A stretch of 64,000 nucleotides of DNA, taken from contig CALYLW010000020.1 in the NCBI GenBank assembly GCA_944989445.1, positions 290,464-354,463 of the forward strand. Reading direction: 5' to 3'. This DNA is from Ampullaceana balthica. Taxonomy: Eukaryota; Mollusca; Gastropoda; Lymnaeidae. The translations under genes were made by a program, and so were the position numbers. Of the stretch, positions 22,195 through 33,152 are shown piece after piece; positions within the stretch are counted from its first letter, which is position 1; every line of letters begins with the position of its first letter. The notes under the pieces are model-generated. The model was not told the DNA's origin and ran no database searches. It saw nothing but the letters and a program-made list of their open reading frames with translations.

Positions 22195-23905
22195 GGGGCC
22201 GTCCATAAATGACGTCACGCACCTAAAAAAAAAGGGGGGGGGAGGGTAGGTCACACTTTTGTGACGATGCGTGACGAGGGGGAGGAGGGGGGGGGTTGAA
22301 GAAATGTGACGTCACATCAAAAGGGTAACTTTAAATTAAACTTTCACTGAAATATTTGGTCGCTTACAATTTATTTAATGACTTTTTTTTTCTTTTCTTT
22401 TTTTTTATTTTTTTAAATCAGTGCTTCTCAATGTGCCGGTCGGTAGGCATTCAAACGCTGGTTGGCGTAAGCTATCAAGACTAAGACACGAAAATTAAAT
22501 ATAATTATAATCCTTAAGTTTCAGAACCCCCAAGAAAACGTATGAAATTGTTACCCTGCTTCGTTTGATGATATCAAAGCATTTGTGATGTAACCGCAGC
22601 TCCGCTTGGTTCTCTCACGGCAAGCGACGTTTTTGCCCGTTACCCCAAAATATACAAGTTTACGTGTCCGTTACGCCCCCCCCCAACCCCGAGACTCTAG
22701 GTCCTGCTCACATGACTCGGGGATATGGGGGAGCGTCGTTAGCCCTCCCCCCTCCCCGAAAATGCTACTGGTGAGTTTTAAAAGCATGACAAGTGTCTAA
22801 AAATGATCTGAATAGGATTATGTGTAGATATTTTAAGTCAAAACGACACGGAATATCCTTTTTCTTTAAAGGTGGGTGGGGAGGGAATCTATTTTATAGA
22901 ATTATAAACGTTTTTGTTTGATATAATTGTTCGATTGGTTTGTGGTCAAACGCCCCTGGCCATTCCTGATATAATGATAAATGAGCCCATTTAAAATTAG
23001 TCAAGTATTGATTAACTTTATTGAATGCATCAAATTCTTGACATTGCAATTCGAGAGGAGCACAAAACAACTTTTCTTCCTAGCTCAGTTTTAAGGCATT
23101 AATTTTAAATATCACAGAAAGGATACGTGATACAGTCAAGTCATGTGGGTTAAGATTAGGCCTATTGTCACTCGTGTCAATATAAATGAAAGTAGGATGG
23201 ATTTAGGTGTCTTCGTATAGGATGCAGGTAAGAAATCTACATAGTTGTCAAATTTTTAAAAATGCATTTTCCGGAAGGAACCTGCTCAATAATGGGCATA
23301 TGTTCCAAGCATACACGTACACATGACGTATTTTAATATATCTAGTGAATTGTAGTGGATGTTATATGTCCCAAATGAGTCTGCATTACCCCCAAGAATT
23401 CCCTTTTGAACCCAGATTAGGTTATTTACCCCTGTTAGCGGACCTCTTTCTTACGGGATGCCCGTCAGTCAATTGGAGGGATTTTTAAAAAAAAACATTT
23501 TAAAAATATTATTTTTATATAATTTTTTTCTAAGCAAAGACTTTAACCGTGATGATTAATAGTCAATGTATAATTTGTATGCATTAAAATAAGATGTAAT
23601 CTAAGGATGTTAACACAGTTCGTTTTCTGAAGGCAGGTTAAACGTTTTAAAAAACGCGGGTTACAATATTACAATGTAGACCTTCACTAAATAAATAATA
23701 AATGCTTAAATGACAATAAAAGTGATTTGAAAGATACCTATTTTCATATAGAAAATATTTTTTTAAATATATATTATTATTTTTTTTTGGGGGGGGGGTC
23801 AAAGCTTTGTGACGTATTTTTAGAGGGGGGTCTATCTTTTTGTGACGAGGGGGGAGGGGGTAAAAAATCGGCCAAAATTGCGTGACGTCATTTATGGACG
23901 GCCCC
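22195..23905. mobile_element. Non-autonomous DNA transposon, GGGGCCGTCCATAAA ends, copy 2
   Basis: 1711 bp with the same inverted ends and interior as 4221-6080, flanked by TTA on both sides (22192-22194 and 23906-23908). It lacks the nested MITE seen in copy 1. Short ORFs inside run across G-rich ends and are not credible genes. Confidence 0.8.
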
Positions 23906-23908
23906 TTA

Positions 23909-24147
23909 AGAAAAGATACAATTACAAATGGTTCTGTTTTCCTCCTTAATATTACTGTGAAGCAAGAATAAAGAAGCATTAAAAGTATGTTATATTTGTA
24001 TATGCTTTGTTGCGCCACTCATTATCGTACATTTTAAACAGAAACCTGAGACAATTGTGTAACTCTCTACAAGCCTTGCCGTGTCAAAATTAATCAATGG
24101 AGTGACTAACACTAACTAATTGGGTGTGAATGGTTGTCAGGACTATG
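23909..24147. other. Spacer, nothing recognised
   Basis: AT-rich flank between two mobile elements. Confidence 0.4.
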
Positions 24148-24547
24148 TAACAGGGGCGTCACTGGTGAGGGGGACGCCCCGGGTGACACCCTGTTATGTC
24201 ACACACACACACACACACACACAAAAGAAGAAGCAGACACATTTTTTTACCAAGCATAGAAATTACGAAATACAATGAAATAAGTTAAACGCGAAAACTA
24301 TTTAATAAAAAAAAATAAAAAAAGTTAACAGGCAATAATAAAACAGTCCCAACAAACAACCATAAAACAAATTAAGGAAAAAACGAACAGAAACAGCCAC
24401 ATCAGAGAGAGCTTTTAAAAAAGGCTAGACAGATGAGAGGCGGTGTCTTTTGTTTTAAATGACATAAAGCCAGGTGGTCTTCAACATACCGACACCAAGG
24501 ATGAACCCCACCTCACTTCTCCCTCCACCACAGTGGGGGGGGTGGAG
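24148..24547 (+). mobile_element. hAT-like end fragment, CAGTGGCGTCACTAG family, copy 1
   Basis: Starts 'ggggcgtcactggtg' and carries a (CA)n run at 24201-24224. It has blocks shared with 63242-63660 (plus strand) and 45135-45485 (minus strand), for example 'acgcgaaaact' and 'gacaccaagga'. It ends in a G-run at 24534-24548 at the junction with the paralogous segment. Relatives show that it is only part of a longer element. Confidence 0.65.
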
Positions 24548-24549
24548 GG

Positions 24550-26390
24550 AAATACGATTTAACATTACCAGACAACGGTTCATGTAAATTTATTAACGTC
24601 ATTTACCTAAAACCATACCATTTCAGTTCCTGTTGTTTTTACTGGAATGTTTTCATGTATTGCAAAAATGCAGGAATGTTAAATCTAGCTAAGTGTTCTT
24701 TATTATTATTTTTGTTGCAACACATGGTATGTGTAGAGTGTAGATAATTGTGCACCATGCAGCTTTTTGAAAACATATTGTAACAGCAAAATTCGAGTAC
24801 CTGTTGAAGGAAAGCATAGCTTGTGTGGGGGTTTTCTCTAATTTTCTCTTAACTTCTCGGGTCTTTTTAGTTAAGGGACCAATCAAAATCTTTTCTGATT
24901 ATCTTAGTGGCATGTATTTCTTAAATCTGATTAATATTCCAATATCATTTATTTTAAAAATTATTTCAAAAGCTTTTTCTCGTGTTACTTTCTAGAAATA
25001 CAATAGTGCCGCAAGATACGAAATTAGTCCCATTCCATGGTGGCTTTCGTATCTTAGATCTTTCGTATCTTGAACTAAGTTTATATCAAATGCTTAATGC
25101 CAGAAAGAATCAACACTAGAAATTGAAAATATCATGGAAAAATTATACAAAAACCTAATAGGATTCTTCAATCCTTAATTAACAGTACAAATAAATTATA
25201 AATAAAATCAATAATAATAAAACAATGAAGTCACATTAAAATAAATGATAATAGTGAACCCTTATCTTTCAAATGAGGCGATGTCGCGATGTGGCGAAGT
25301 GTCGGAGAAGGTGGTACGGGAGGAGAACGGATGGTTTGAAAACATTACGGCATACGAAACAACTTTATGAAGGTATTAGGTTATATACAAACTCAACACG
25401 AATTAATTCTAAATAAACAAATAAACACTTACATTTAATACAACTGTACATTAAACATACTTAAAATAACACTTAAACTTATGTAAAAAAATTTTTTTGC
25501 TTTTAAATGATTATTTTTTTGCCTTTTGTTTGCACCTTCTAACTTTTTGTTTCACCTTTCATTTCTTTTTGTACTTTCTTTTGCCTCAGTTCTGAGCTCA
25601 ACTAGCAGATATTAATTTATTTGAAGTTATAGCCATAAAAATACGCTTTCACAAAAAGCTCACGAAATATTCTCGAATTTAGGACACCAAAACCAAATAA
25701 GCTACACAGCAAAGAGAACGTGTGTGACATGCACGAACACACATCTGCGACACAGCTATAGGCCTGGAATTGACCAATAGGAGAGCAGAACTGTTAGTAG
25801 CGCTTTGAATGACGTCACATTATTTCCAGTATTTTTAGCTGCGCGTTTTTTTCCTATCTTGTACGTTTTTTCATATCTTGGAACAAAAAATTCTTCCAGT
25901 AGCTTTTCGTATCTTTGAGTTTTTTCCGTACTTGAAACAAAAAATTCTTCGAGTGGCCTTTCTTATCTTGAAGCATTCGCATCTCGATATACAACTGCAT
26001 GTTTATTTTGAAACAATCTTGTGAAATTAGAACCAACTTTCTGATATTATATTAACTAAACCTTTTTGCACTCCCATCCCCTCAATCACTAATAACAACT
26101 CATGGGCTTTCGGTTACGGTTGATCTCCAAAAGTAATTCTCAGAAAGGCAAAAAGTCTTTGGGTTTTCCCGTATAGCACGATCACTTGTTAACCATAAAA
26201 GTCACGGGAGACAATAAAGTTACCATGGAGAGGTGCCCAATGACCTTTAAAAAGTGTCTATTTCCTTTAGGCCTCGATTTCTTTTATTTAGGCCATGACT
26301 TCTTGTTATCCAATAATGCTTGCACGATTAAAATCGTCAATATCCAAAATTGTACTGAATTGTATAAAAGAAATTCCCACCTTTAAAAAA
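24550..26390. repeat. Paralogous segment, second copy (pairs with 3400-4217)
   Basis: 24550-24992 and 26006-26390 align with 3400-4217 in order and orientation. The intervening 24993-26005 is absent from the first copy and is annotated as an insertion. No gene recognised. Confidence 0.65.
24993..26005. mobile_element. Insertion with repeated CGTATCTTG modules at its ends
   Basis: The boundaries come from the empty site at about 3858-3864 in the paralogous segment. The left end has gcaagatacgaaatt, then two cgtatctt modules (25050-25078). The right end has several tatcttg/gtatctttgag modules and aacaaaaaattcttc repeats (25853-25975). No ORF of note. Possibly a non-autonomous element with modular ends. 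Confidence 0.6.
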
Positions 26391-26424
26391 ACCTAGAAAA
26401 AGACTTGAACTCGATTTTCCTTAC

Positions 26425-27674
26425 CAGCAGTTGTCCAGTCATGCACCCAGCAGTTGTCCAATCATGCACCCAGCAGTTGTCCAATCATGCACCCAGCAGT
26501 TGTCCAGTGATGCACCCAGCAGTTGTCCAATCATGCACCCAGCAGTTGTCCAATCATGCACCCAGCAGTTGTCCAGTCATGCACCCAGCAGTTGTCCAAT
26601 CATGCACCCAGCAGTTGTCCAGTCATGCACCCAGCAGTTGTCCAATCATGCACCCAGCAGTTGTCCAGTCATGCACCCAGCAGTTGTCCAATCATGCACC
26701 CAGCAGTTGTCCAGTCATGCACCCAGCAGTTGTCCAATCATGCACCCAGCAGTTGTCCAGTCATGCACCCAGCAGTTGTCCAATCATGCACCCAGCAGTT
26801 GTCCAGTCATGCACCCAGCAGTTGTCCAATCATGCACCCAGCAGTTGTCCAATCATGCACCCAGCAGTTGTCCAGTCATGCACCCAGCAGTTGTCCAATC
26901 ATGCACCCAGCAGTTGTCCAATCATGCACCCAGCAGTTGTCCAATCATGCACCCAGCAGTTGTCCAGTCATGCACCCAGCAGTTGTCCAATCATGCACCC
27001 AGCAGTTGTCCAATCATGCACCCAGCAGTTGTCCAGTCATGCACCCAGCAGTTGTCCAGTCATGCACCCAGCAGTTGTCCAATCATGCACCCAGCAGTTG
27101 TCCAGTCATGCACCCAGCAGTTGTCCAATCATGCACCCAGCAGTTGTCCAATCATGCACCCAGCAGTTGTCCAATCATGCACCCAGCAGTTGTCCAATCA
27201 TGCACCCAGCAGTTGTCCAATCATGCACCCAGCAGTTGTCCAATCATGCACCCAGCAGTTGTCCAATCATGCACCCAGCAGTTGTCCAATCATGCACCCA
27301 GCAGTTGTCCAATCATGCACCCAGCAGTTGTCCAATCATGCACCCAGCAGTTGTCCAATCATGCACCCAGCAGTTGTCCAATCATGCACCCAGCAGTTGT
27401 CCAATCATGCACCCAGCAGTTGTCCAATCATGCACCCAGCAGTTGTCCAATCATGCACCCAGCAGTTGTCCAATCATGCACCCAGCAGTTGTCCAATCAT
27501 GCACCCAGCAGTTGTCCAATCATGCACCCAGCAGTTGTCCAATCATGCACCCAGCAGTTGTCCAATCATGCACCCAGCAGTTGTCCAATCATGCACCCAG
27601 CAGTTGTCCAGTCATGCACCCAGCAGTTGTCCAATCATGCACCCAGCAGTTTCCTAATTTTGCACCCAGCAGTT
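26425..27674. repeat. 23-bp minisatellite, about 54 units
   Basis: The unit is built on cagcagttgtcca(a/g)tcatgcacc. Because 23 is not a multiple of three and the unit has no stop in any phase, all three plus frames stay open for over 1.1 kb. The 387-423-codon ORFs are an artefact of this, not evidence for a protein. The A/G site alternates in the first half (a 46-bp higher-order unit) and is almost fixed as A from about 27130 to 27600. Confidence 0.95.
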
Positions 27675-27849
27675 AAGCTAATATGATTTCCTTTTTTAAA
27701 TTATGATCGATGTAGTCACCCAGCAGGGATTAGAGACTGTGATGACTTCTATTTTTATAAGACGCATCCTAACAACTGTATGACTGTACGCTTACTTAAA
27801 GCTATACCCATGACACATGAGTTCAACCATGAGTATGTCAAATCATATG

Positions 27850-28388
27850 GGGCCGGTGTATTTCATAATTAACCGATATAACGGCCCCGGACATAAAGGC
27901 CCCGACAATACGGCAATAACGGCCCCTGTCAAAACGACCCTGGTCAAAACGGCCCTAGACAAATTGGCCCTTGACTAAAAGATGTTAAATGGAATAAAAA
28001 TACAATCATGTATTATATTGGTATTTTTACTCACCGATTCAATTTCAGGTTTAGTTCAGAAAAAACAATAATGATAACATCACAAGTAACAATATAATAG
28101 CAGATACTCAATGTGGTACCAAGTCACAATTGTTTGTTGAGAAGAAATGATATAATAACATCACAAGAAATGATTTTACATTTAAACCACTTTCTTAAAA
28201 GGTGAAAAGGTTGACCAAAGGTTAAAATGCAACAAAAAAGGTAAATTGTGTTTCAAAATGAATACAATTTATTTGGGGCCGTTTTGACCGAAGCCGTTTT
28301 GACCAGGGCCGATTTGTCAGGAGGGGGGGGGGCATTTTGGCCAGGGACGTTTTGACAGAGGCATTTTTGGCCGGGACCATTTGGTAAT
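27850..28388. mobile_element. Element with modular ACGGCCC ends, copy 2
   Basis: Left: at least five degenerate modules of the aaaacggccctagac type (27882-27978). Right: inverted modules of the ggggccgttttgaccg type (28275-28385). The interior aligns with copy 1 at 20540-20840. Module number differs between the copies. No transposase. Confidence 0.75.
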
Positions 28389-28547
28389 TTTTTTAAAAAG
28401 ATTTTTTTCTCTTAAGATTTAATTCATATTGTTTGAACCCGATAGCTATCTTCTCTATTATAAACAGTGAACACCAAAATATTTTATAATTCTTAGTATT
28501 TTGTTTGCCTGATCATTCACACTATAATCATTTATACACCATGAAAT

Positions 28548-28754
28548 TGTAATTGGACTTATGGGTCAAGTGACAAGTCTTTAACACCTCTGACACCATT
28601 TAATAGAACTAGCTTGAGCCGTCTATATATAGTCAGCGATCCTCCCAGCCCTTGACCACGCACGCTTACAGTTCACCTCACAAACCACGTGTTTCATACT
28701 AGGTCAAGTCATTGCATTCTCATACAATGTAAACACAACAACAGGTCTCTCACA
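28548..28754 (-). repeat. 3' LTR of element B
   Basis: Starts tgtaat and ends ctctcaca. It matches 33965-34304 except for a missing block of about 133 bp after aatagaactagct. Confidence 0.85.
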
Positions 28755-28844
28755 TCTCCCTTCTAACAAAAACAAATGAATGACCCAGATTATGAATAAG
28801 AGAATACTACAATTAAAAACATCGAACAATTCAGTACATGAACT

Positions 28845-29020
28845 CTAACACTGAATCTCCAAATGTCTTTCAAAGCACAGCACACCTTCATGTCTTTTTG
28901 TCTGGGTATCTCTTTGGTGGCTTGACCTGCCTCCCGTATCTTGTTGTTGTTGCTGCTGACTTCGCCAGCTGAGTAGCGACTGTTGCTGTTGACCCATTTC
29001 TATCAACGATGGGAGCATGG
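28845..29020 (-). pseudogene. Integrase C-terminal tail of element B, cut off by element A
   Basis: A Gln-rich minus-strand frame (GQQQQSLLSWRSQQQQQQ) ends at 28845. Its upstream part abuts the LTR of element A at 29021. Ignoring element A and one copy of its catgg duplication, the frame lines up with the integrase ORF ending near 33153. So it is the displaced 3' end of that gene, not a separate gene. Confidence 0.65.
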
Positions 29021-29327
29021 TGTAACGATATATCTTTATAACTCTTTTTATGTAGGCGTTCTCACAGTAATTAATCTTGTGCACAATAATTCACTGAAGA
29101 ATTCGTTTATCCAAAACAACTTTAATATACATATATATTGTACACATAAGAATCATTTGAGGTAATATAATGTGGAAATCTTGAGCCATTCACTATCATG
29201 CTTCCCTGTCGGAAGTCTACACACAACTGTTCGCCCAACACTTTCAACCAATAGAAATGCTCCTTTCTTCCCGCGTCTCTTGTACACGTGACCTTACGTC
29301 ACAAAATTATGTTAATCAGATGTGACA
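29021..29327 (-). repeat. 3' LTR of element A
   Basis: 307 bp, tgtaacgata ... cagatgtgaca. Two substitutions relative to 32846-33152. Confidence 0.95.
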
Positions 29328-29476
29328 TTCACCCCCATCCTTCAAAAAAAAATGTTTATGAAATACAACATTTTTGGTCTTCATAAAATCAAATCAATCT
29401 ATATCTATATTCAAATTTCAAATATTTATCATCAATGAACATTCATTTTCTTACATACAACTTCTGGATATAGAAT

Positions 29477-29725
29477 CAATAAGAAAAAAATCTGTAGGAC
29501 TGCATCAGTCTAAACATAAGAGATAATGAGAAAAAATCTGTAGAACTGCAACAGTCTAAACATAAGAAATAATGAGAAAAAATCTGTAGAACTGCAACAG
29601 TCTAAACATAGGAAATAATGAGAAAAAATCTGTAGAACTGCAACAGTCTAAACATAAGAAATAATGAGAAAAAATCTGTAGAACTGCAACAGTCTAAACA
29701 TAGGAAATAATGAGAAAAAATATGT
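29477..29725. repeat. 46-bp tandem repeat inside element A
   Basis: About five units containing aatctgtagaactgcaac and agtctaaacata. It lies between the RNase H remnant and the purine tract. Confidence 0.9.
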
Positions 29726-30009
29726 ACTGAAAAAATGAAAATGGACTTTTAAACACATCTGTAATTTTGTGTAATTAAAACATTTAAACACTCAATATTA
29801 TTAAAAATTAACTAATAATCCAATGGAATTCAAACACTGTTCCTTGTCCATTGTTCAACAAAGAAAAATATTAATATAATTACAGTCTCTGTTTGTATCC
29901 TTTAGGAATTCACAGACTAATGTTAAAACAGTCTCTTATTTTATCATTTAGTAATTCACAGAATGTCTTTTTAATAGTCTCTGGTTTTATCAGTTAGGAG
30001 TTCACAGAG

Positions 30010-30190
30010 TGTCTTTATTTATTGTCATTCTACTTAATATGTCTGCAACCACATTGTCCTTTCCCTTCACAGGTTTAATGTCAAATTTGTAGTCGGCTAA
30101 TAGCATAGCCTAGTTCAATATAGTCATTCTTCAATTGACGAGTATGAATTCAAATCGCTGGGCTTTGAATGTTTCTTCAGACTGTGAAAT
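30010..30190 (-). pseudogene. RNase H C-terminal remnant of element A pol
   Basis: The minus strand reads 'ADYKFDIKPVKGKDNVVADI' then LSRM, the standard end of a Gypsy-type RNase H domain. Stops interrupt the preceding codons. It shows that A descends from a complete Gypsy-like element that lost most of pol. Confidence 0.7.
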
Positions 30191-30200
30191 GTTCAATAAT

Positions 30201-32015
30201 TCACCAACCATGACTTCGATTATGTTCATTTATAATTTCAATTCCAGCATCTTGAATAAATTGCTTAGCTTTTGAGATGTCATTTTTGCTTCCAGATAAT
30301 TCAATAGAATTTGGAACAGATGAGTCACTGTCAGAAACTTTTATCTGAAAAATATTGTCTCTATCTGTAAAGTTTTTGATTTGGCTTAATACACAATCAA
30401 TTGTTCTTCCTAATTCAGATGATTTCACACAAATGGTTTCAGATTCACTTGTACCATCTCTTTCTCTGCTACTATGGTCTTCATTTCTTTTATCATATAC
30501 TTGATTTTTAATAGTGGCTAAAATGTCACTAGTTTCTGTCTGTGCTCGATTTAACTTTATTATTTTTCTATCATTCATGTCTTGGTTTTCATTCTTTCTC
30601 CATGATTGAATTGATTGATCATAATTTCTTTTTCTGGAGTCAAAATTGTATTTGCCTCTCCATGATCTTCTGCTTTGATTATAATCTCTATTTATGGAAT
30701 TATGATTATTTCTTTCTCTCCATGATTGTCTTTCTTGATCATAATCTCTATGTTTGGAATTATGATTATATTTTTCTCTCCATAATTGTCTACCTTTGTT
30801 TTCAAAATGATCTTGTTTTGATCTTTCTTCTATTTTCTTTCTGATAGAGCTGTCATTAGGTGACACCCTATTTGGTTTTCCTTTATTGTGGTAACACTGC
30901 TTAGCCATATGTCCTGGCTTGTTACAGTACCAACAAATAGTTTGTCTGTTGCCTTGGTTCGGCAGACTCTGGTTTCTCATACCTTGCCTTTTGTCTTGAC
31001 TTTTAATTTGTATTGCTGCAAATATGTCTTGTCTCTTATCCATTTCCACATTCGGATGAGAGTCTTTGAATGTTCGTAATGCATTCGTTAGCTCTGCTTG
31101 AGTACGAACTTTCTTGTCAGTCAAATATGTGAATAGGGTTGGTGTTGCATTTTCTAAAAACTTGTCAATTAACACCATGTCTATTATGTCCTTTGGATTG
31201 CTCGTATCTATTGCTGTCAGTTCCAGCCATTTTGTTAGTTTGACTTGTGCTTCATGTACTATGATCTGTGGATCTTTGTCCATCTTGATTCTCATTTCAT
31301 GAAATTCTCTTCTATAATCATTTTCTGACTTTCCAAAATGACATAGAAGTGCCTTTTTGACATTCCTATATATGCTTTTGTCTTCTTTGGCTATACTGTT
31401 ATAAGCTTCAAATGCTTCTCCAGTTAATTGAGTTATCAGTTGTGCTGGCCAATCTTCTTCATTATAGCCTTTCATAGACATTATGGATTCGAAATAATCC
31501 AGATAAACATCCATTTTTTCTTTTTGGCTATCATATTTTCTTACTTTGATAGTATCCCTTGGTGCTGACCTTCTATTTGTTTCATCGCCAGGATTGTGGC
31601 CTCTACTCCCTAGCTCAATTTGTAATTTTAAGGTGTCTTGTTTCATTTTTTCAAGTTCTCTTTCACTTATGAGTTTTTGCATCTCTTTTTCTTCAGCAAT
31701 TCTTGCCTTTTCTTCAGCTTCTCTTTGATTTTCTTTTTCTTCAGCTTTTCTTCGCTGTTCTTTTTCTTCAGCTATTCTTGCTTTTTCTTCAGCTATTCTT
31801 GCTTTTTCTTCAGCTATTCTTGCTTTTTTTTCTTCTTCAGCTTTTCTTCGCTGTTCTTTTTCTTCAGCTATTCTTTGATTTTCTTTTTCTTCAGCAACTT
31901 TTTCTTCAATGAAATCTCTCATTTCTTTTCCTTTTAGTCCGATCTCTTTAGCTATGGCAGTGAATTCCTTGTAGTGATCCATGTTTTGTTTGATTGAATA
32001 ATATGAATCTAGCAA
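30201..32015 (-). CDS. Gag polyprotein of LTR retrotransposon A
   Basis: 604 codons, open throughout. Residues 36-130 are a Lys/Glu/Ala-rich coiled coil with ARIAEEK repeats. About 150-330 resembles a retrotransposon capsid (WPAQLITQLTGEAFEAYNSI, then LLCHFGKSENDYRREFHEMR). Residues 361-374 form a CX2CX4HX4C zinc knuckle (CWYCNKPGHMAKQC), the nucleocapsid-type RNA-binding motif. About 405-480 holds four imperfect 20-residue repeats with SWR and DYDQ. The C-terminal 60 residues (with IELSGSKNDISKAKQFIQDA) have a KH-like look, which I hold only weakly. Gag would package element RNA in cytoplasmic particles. The ORF is intact although pol is gone, consistent with a parasitic gag-only lineage. 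Transcription would start in the LTR at 32846-33152. Confidence 0.85.
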   Translation of the reverse strand: MLDSYYSIKQNMDHYKEFTAIAKEIGLKGKEMRDFIEEKVAEEKENQRIAEEKEQRRKAEEEKKARIAEEKARIAEEKARIAEEKEQRRKAEEKENQREAEEKARIAEEKEMQKLISERELEKMKQDTLKLQIELGSRGHNPGDETNRRSAPRDTIKVRKYDSQKEKMDVYLDYFESIMSMKGYNEEDWPAQLITQLTGEAFEAYNSIAKEDKSIYRNVKKALLCHFGKSENDYRREFHEMRIKMDKDPQIIVHEAQVKLTKWLELTAIDTSNPKDIIDMVLIDKFLENATPTLFTYLTDKKVRTQAELTNALRTFKDSHPNVEMDKRQDIFAAIQIKSQDKRQGMRNQSLPNQGNRQTICWYCNKPGHMAKQCYHNKGKPNRVSPNDSSIRKKIEERSKQDHFENKGRQLWREKYNHNSKHRDYDQERQSWRERNNHNSINRDYNQSRRSWRGKYNFDSRKRNYDQSIQSWRKNENQDMNDRKIIKLNRAQTETSDILATIKNQVYDKRNEDHSSRERDGTSESETICVKSSELGRTIDCVLSQIKNFTDRDNIFQIKVSDSDSSVPNSIELSGSKNDISKAKQFIQDAGIEIINEHNRSHGW

Positions 32016-32845
32016 TTCGGTAAGGAATGTATGTATATATATTGATAAAGTTATAAATCGTCCAAATGAAAAATCTTGAATTCAAAATGTTAAGTTCAAA
32101 TAAGTGACACGTCTAAACCATAAAATCTAGTTATTGGCAACATGAGACAACAAAAAGAATCCTCACACGGGATCTTCAGTATACTTTATATATACGCTCC
32201 CTCAGATTGACAAAATATATTAAATGGTCCGATCGTTTTGAATAAAAGTCACTTGGTTAAAATTTCAATTTTCGAGTAGTTTTTAAACAATTTAGTTCAC
32301 TCCATTAATCCAAAATTGCGATAATCAAAGTCTTCACACAATGAATGGATAAAGATTCCGTTTCTTTATTTATAATTCACACCAACACATTTAATAATCC
32401 ATAGTATCTCGGTTCGATGTTATGTTTACAAATATTTCCTGGAATCAACTAGCATTAAGCCTGTTGACGTCACGACCTATATATGTTCACCGTGTGTCAC
32501 CATTCAGTAAGCCTACACGACCCAGATTCCAGTACTGTGTAGTATGCTTGTACTGTCGTCGAATGTGACGTAGAACCAACTAGTCTGATCCAGTTTCATA
32601 CATACACTGCGGATACGTGCCGATTATGCCGCCATTTTGAAATCTTCTTGTATTTTCATTGAACCATAAAAGTTTATTCACAGCTTCTGACGAACTTGAA
32701 TATTCAAAAAATACTATAGCTGTTATTATTTCTTATTTTAAAGAATACTTTCCTTTTTTGGAAATATCCAATACTTATTTCCACGAAACCTCTTTCTCGA
32801 AATATCTTGTACAGTGTTCACATGAAACTTTTACTTCGACACCAA

Positions 32846-33152
32846 TGTAACGATATATCTTTATAACTCTTTTTATGTAGGCGTTCTCACAGTAATTAAT
32901 CTTGTGCACAATAATTCACTGAAGAATTCGTTTATCCAAAACAACTTTAATATACATATATATTGTACACATAGGAATCATTTGAGGTAATATAATGGGG
33001 AAATCTTGAGCCATTCACTATCATGCTTCCCTGTCGGAAGTCTACACACAACTGTTCGCCCAACACTTTCAACCAATAGAAATGCTCCTTTCTTCCCGCG
33101 TCTCTTGTACACGTGACCTTACGTCACAAAATTATGTTAATCAGATGTGACA
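32846..33152 (-). repeat. 5' LTR of element A
   Basis: 307 bp; supplies the promoter for the minus-strand element by family rule. Followed on the minus strand by a TGG-starting primer-binding-like site. Confidence 0.95.

Larger units (their letters stand above)
29021..33152 (-). mobile_element. LTR retrotransposon A: young, gag-only derivative nested in B
   Basis: Flanked by a perfect 5-bp duplication, catgg (29016-29020 and 33153-33157). The two LTRs (29021-29327 and 32846-33152) are each 307 bp, TG...CA, and differ at only two positions. On the minus strand: 5' LTR; a TGGTGTCGAAGT primer-binding-like site at 32845 downward; gag (30201-32015); a short RNase H remnant (about 30010-30190); a purine tract (29328-29343); 3' LTR. 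Protease, reverse transcriptase and integrase are absent, so it must have moved with enzymes supplied in trans or lost them on insertion. Confidence 0.92.

Noticed and set aside
23647..24018. 123-codon minus-strand ORF
   Set aside because: Crosses the right terminal repeat of a DNA transposon; proline-rich text comes from the G-run.
26405..27686. Three overlapping plus-strand ORFs of about 387-423 codons
   Set aside because: They are the three phases of a stop-free 23-bp minisatellite; open reading follows from the repeat, not from coding.
29483..29725. CRISPR array
   Set aside because: 46-bp units are contiguous, with no spacers, inside an LTR element of an animal genome.
31638..31937. Phe/Ser-rich plus-strand ORF
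   Set aside because: Antisense shadow of the Lys/Glu coiled coil of the Gag at 30201-32015.
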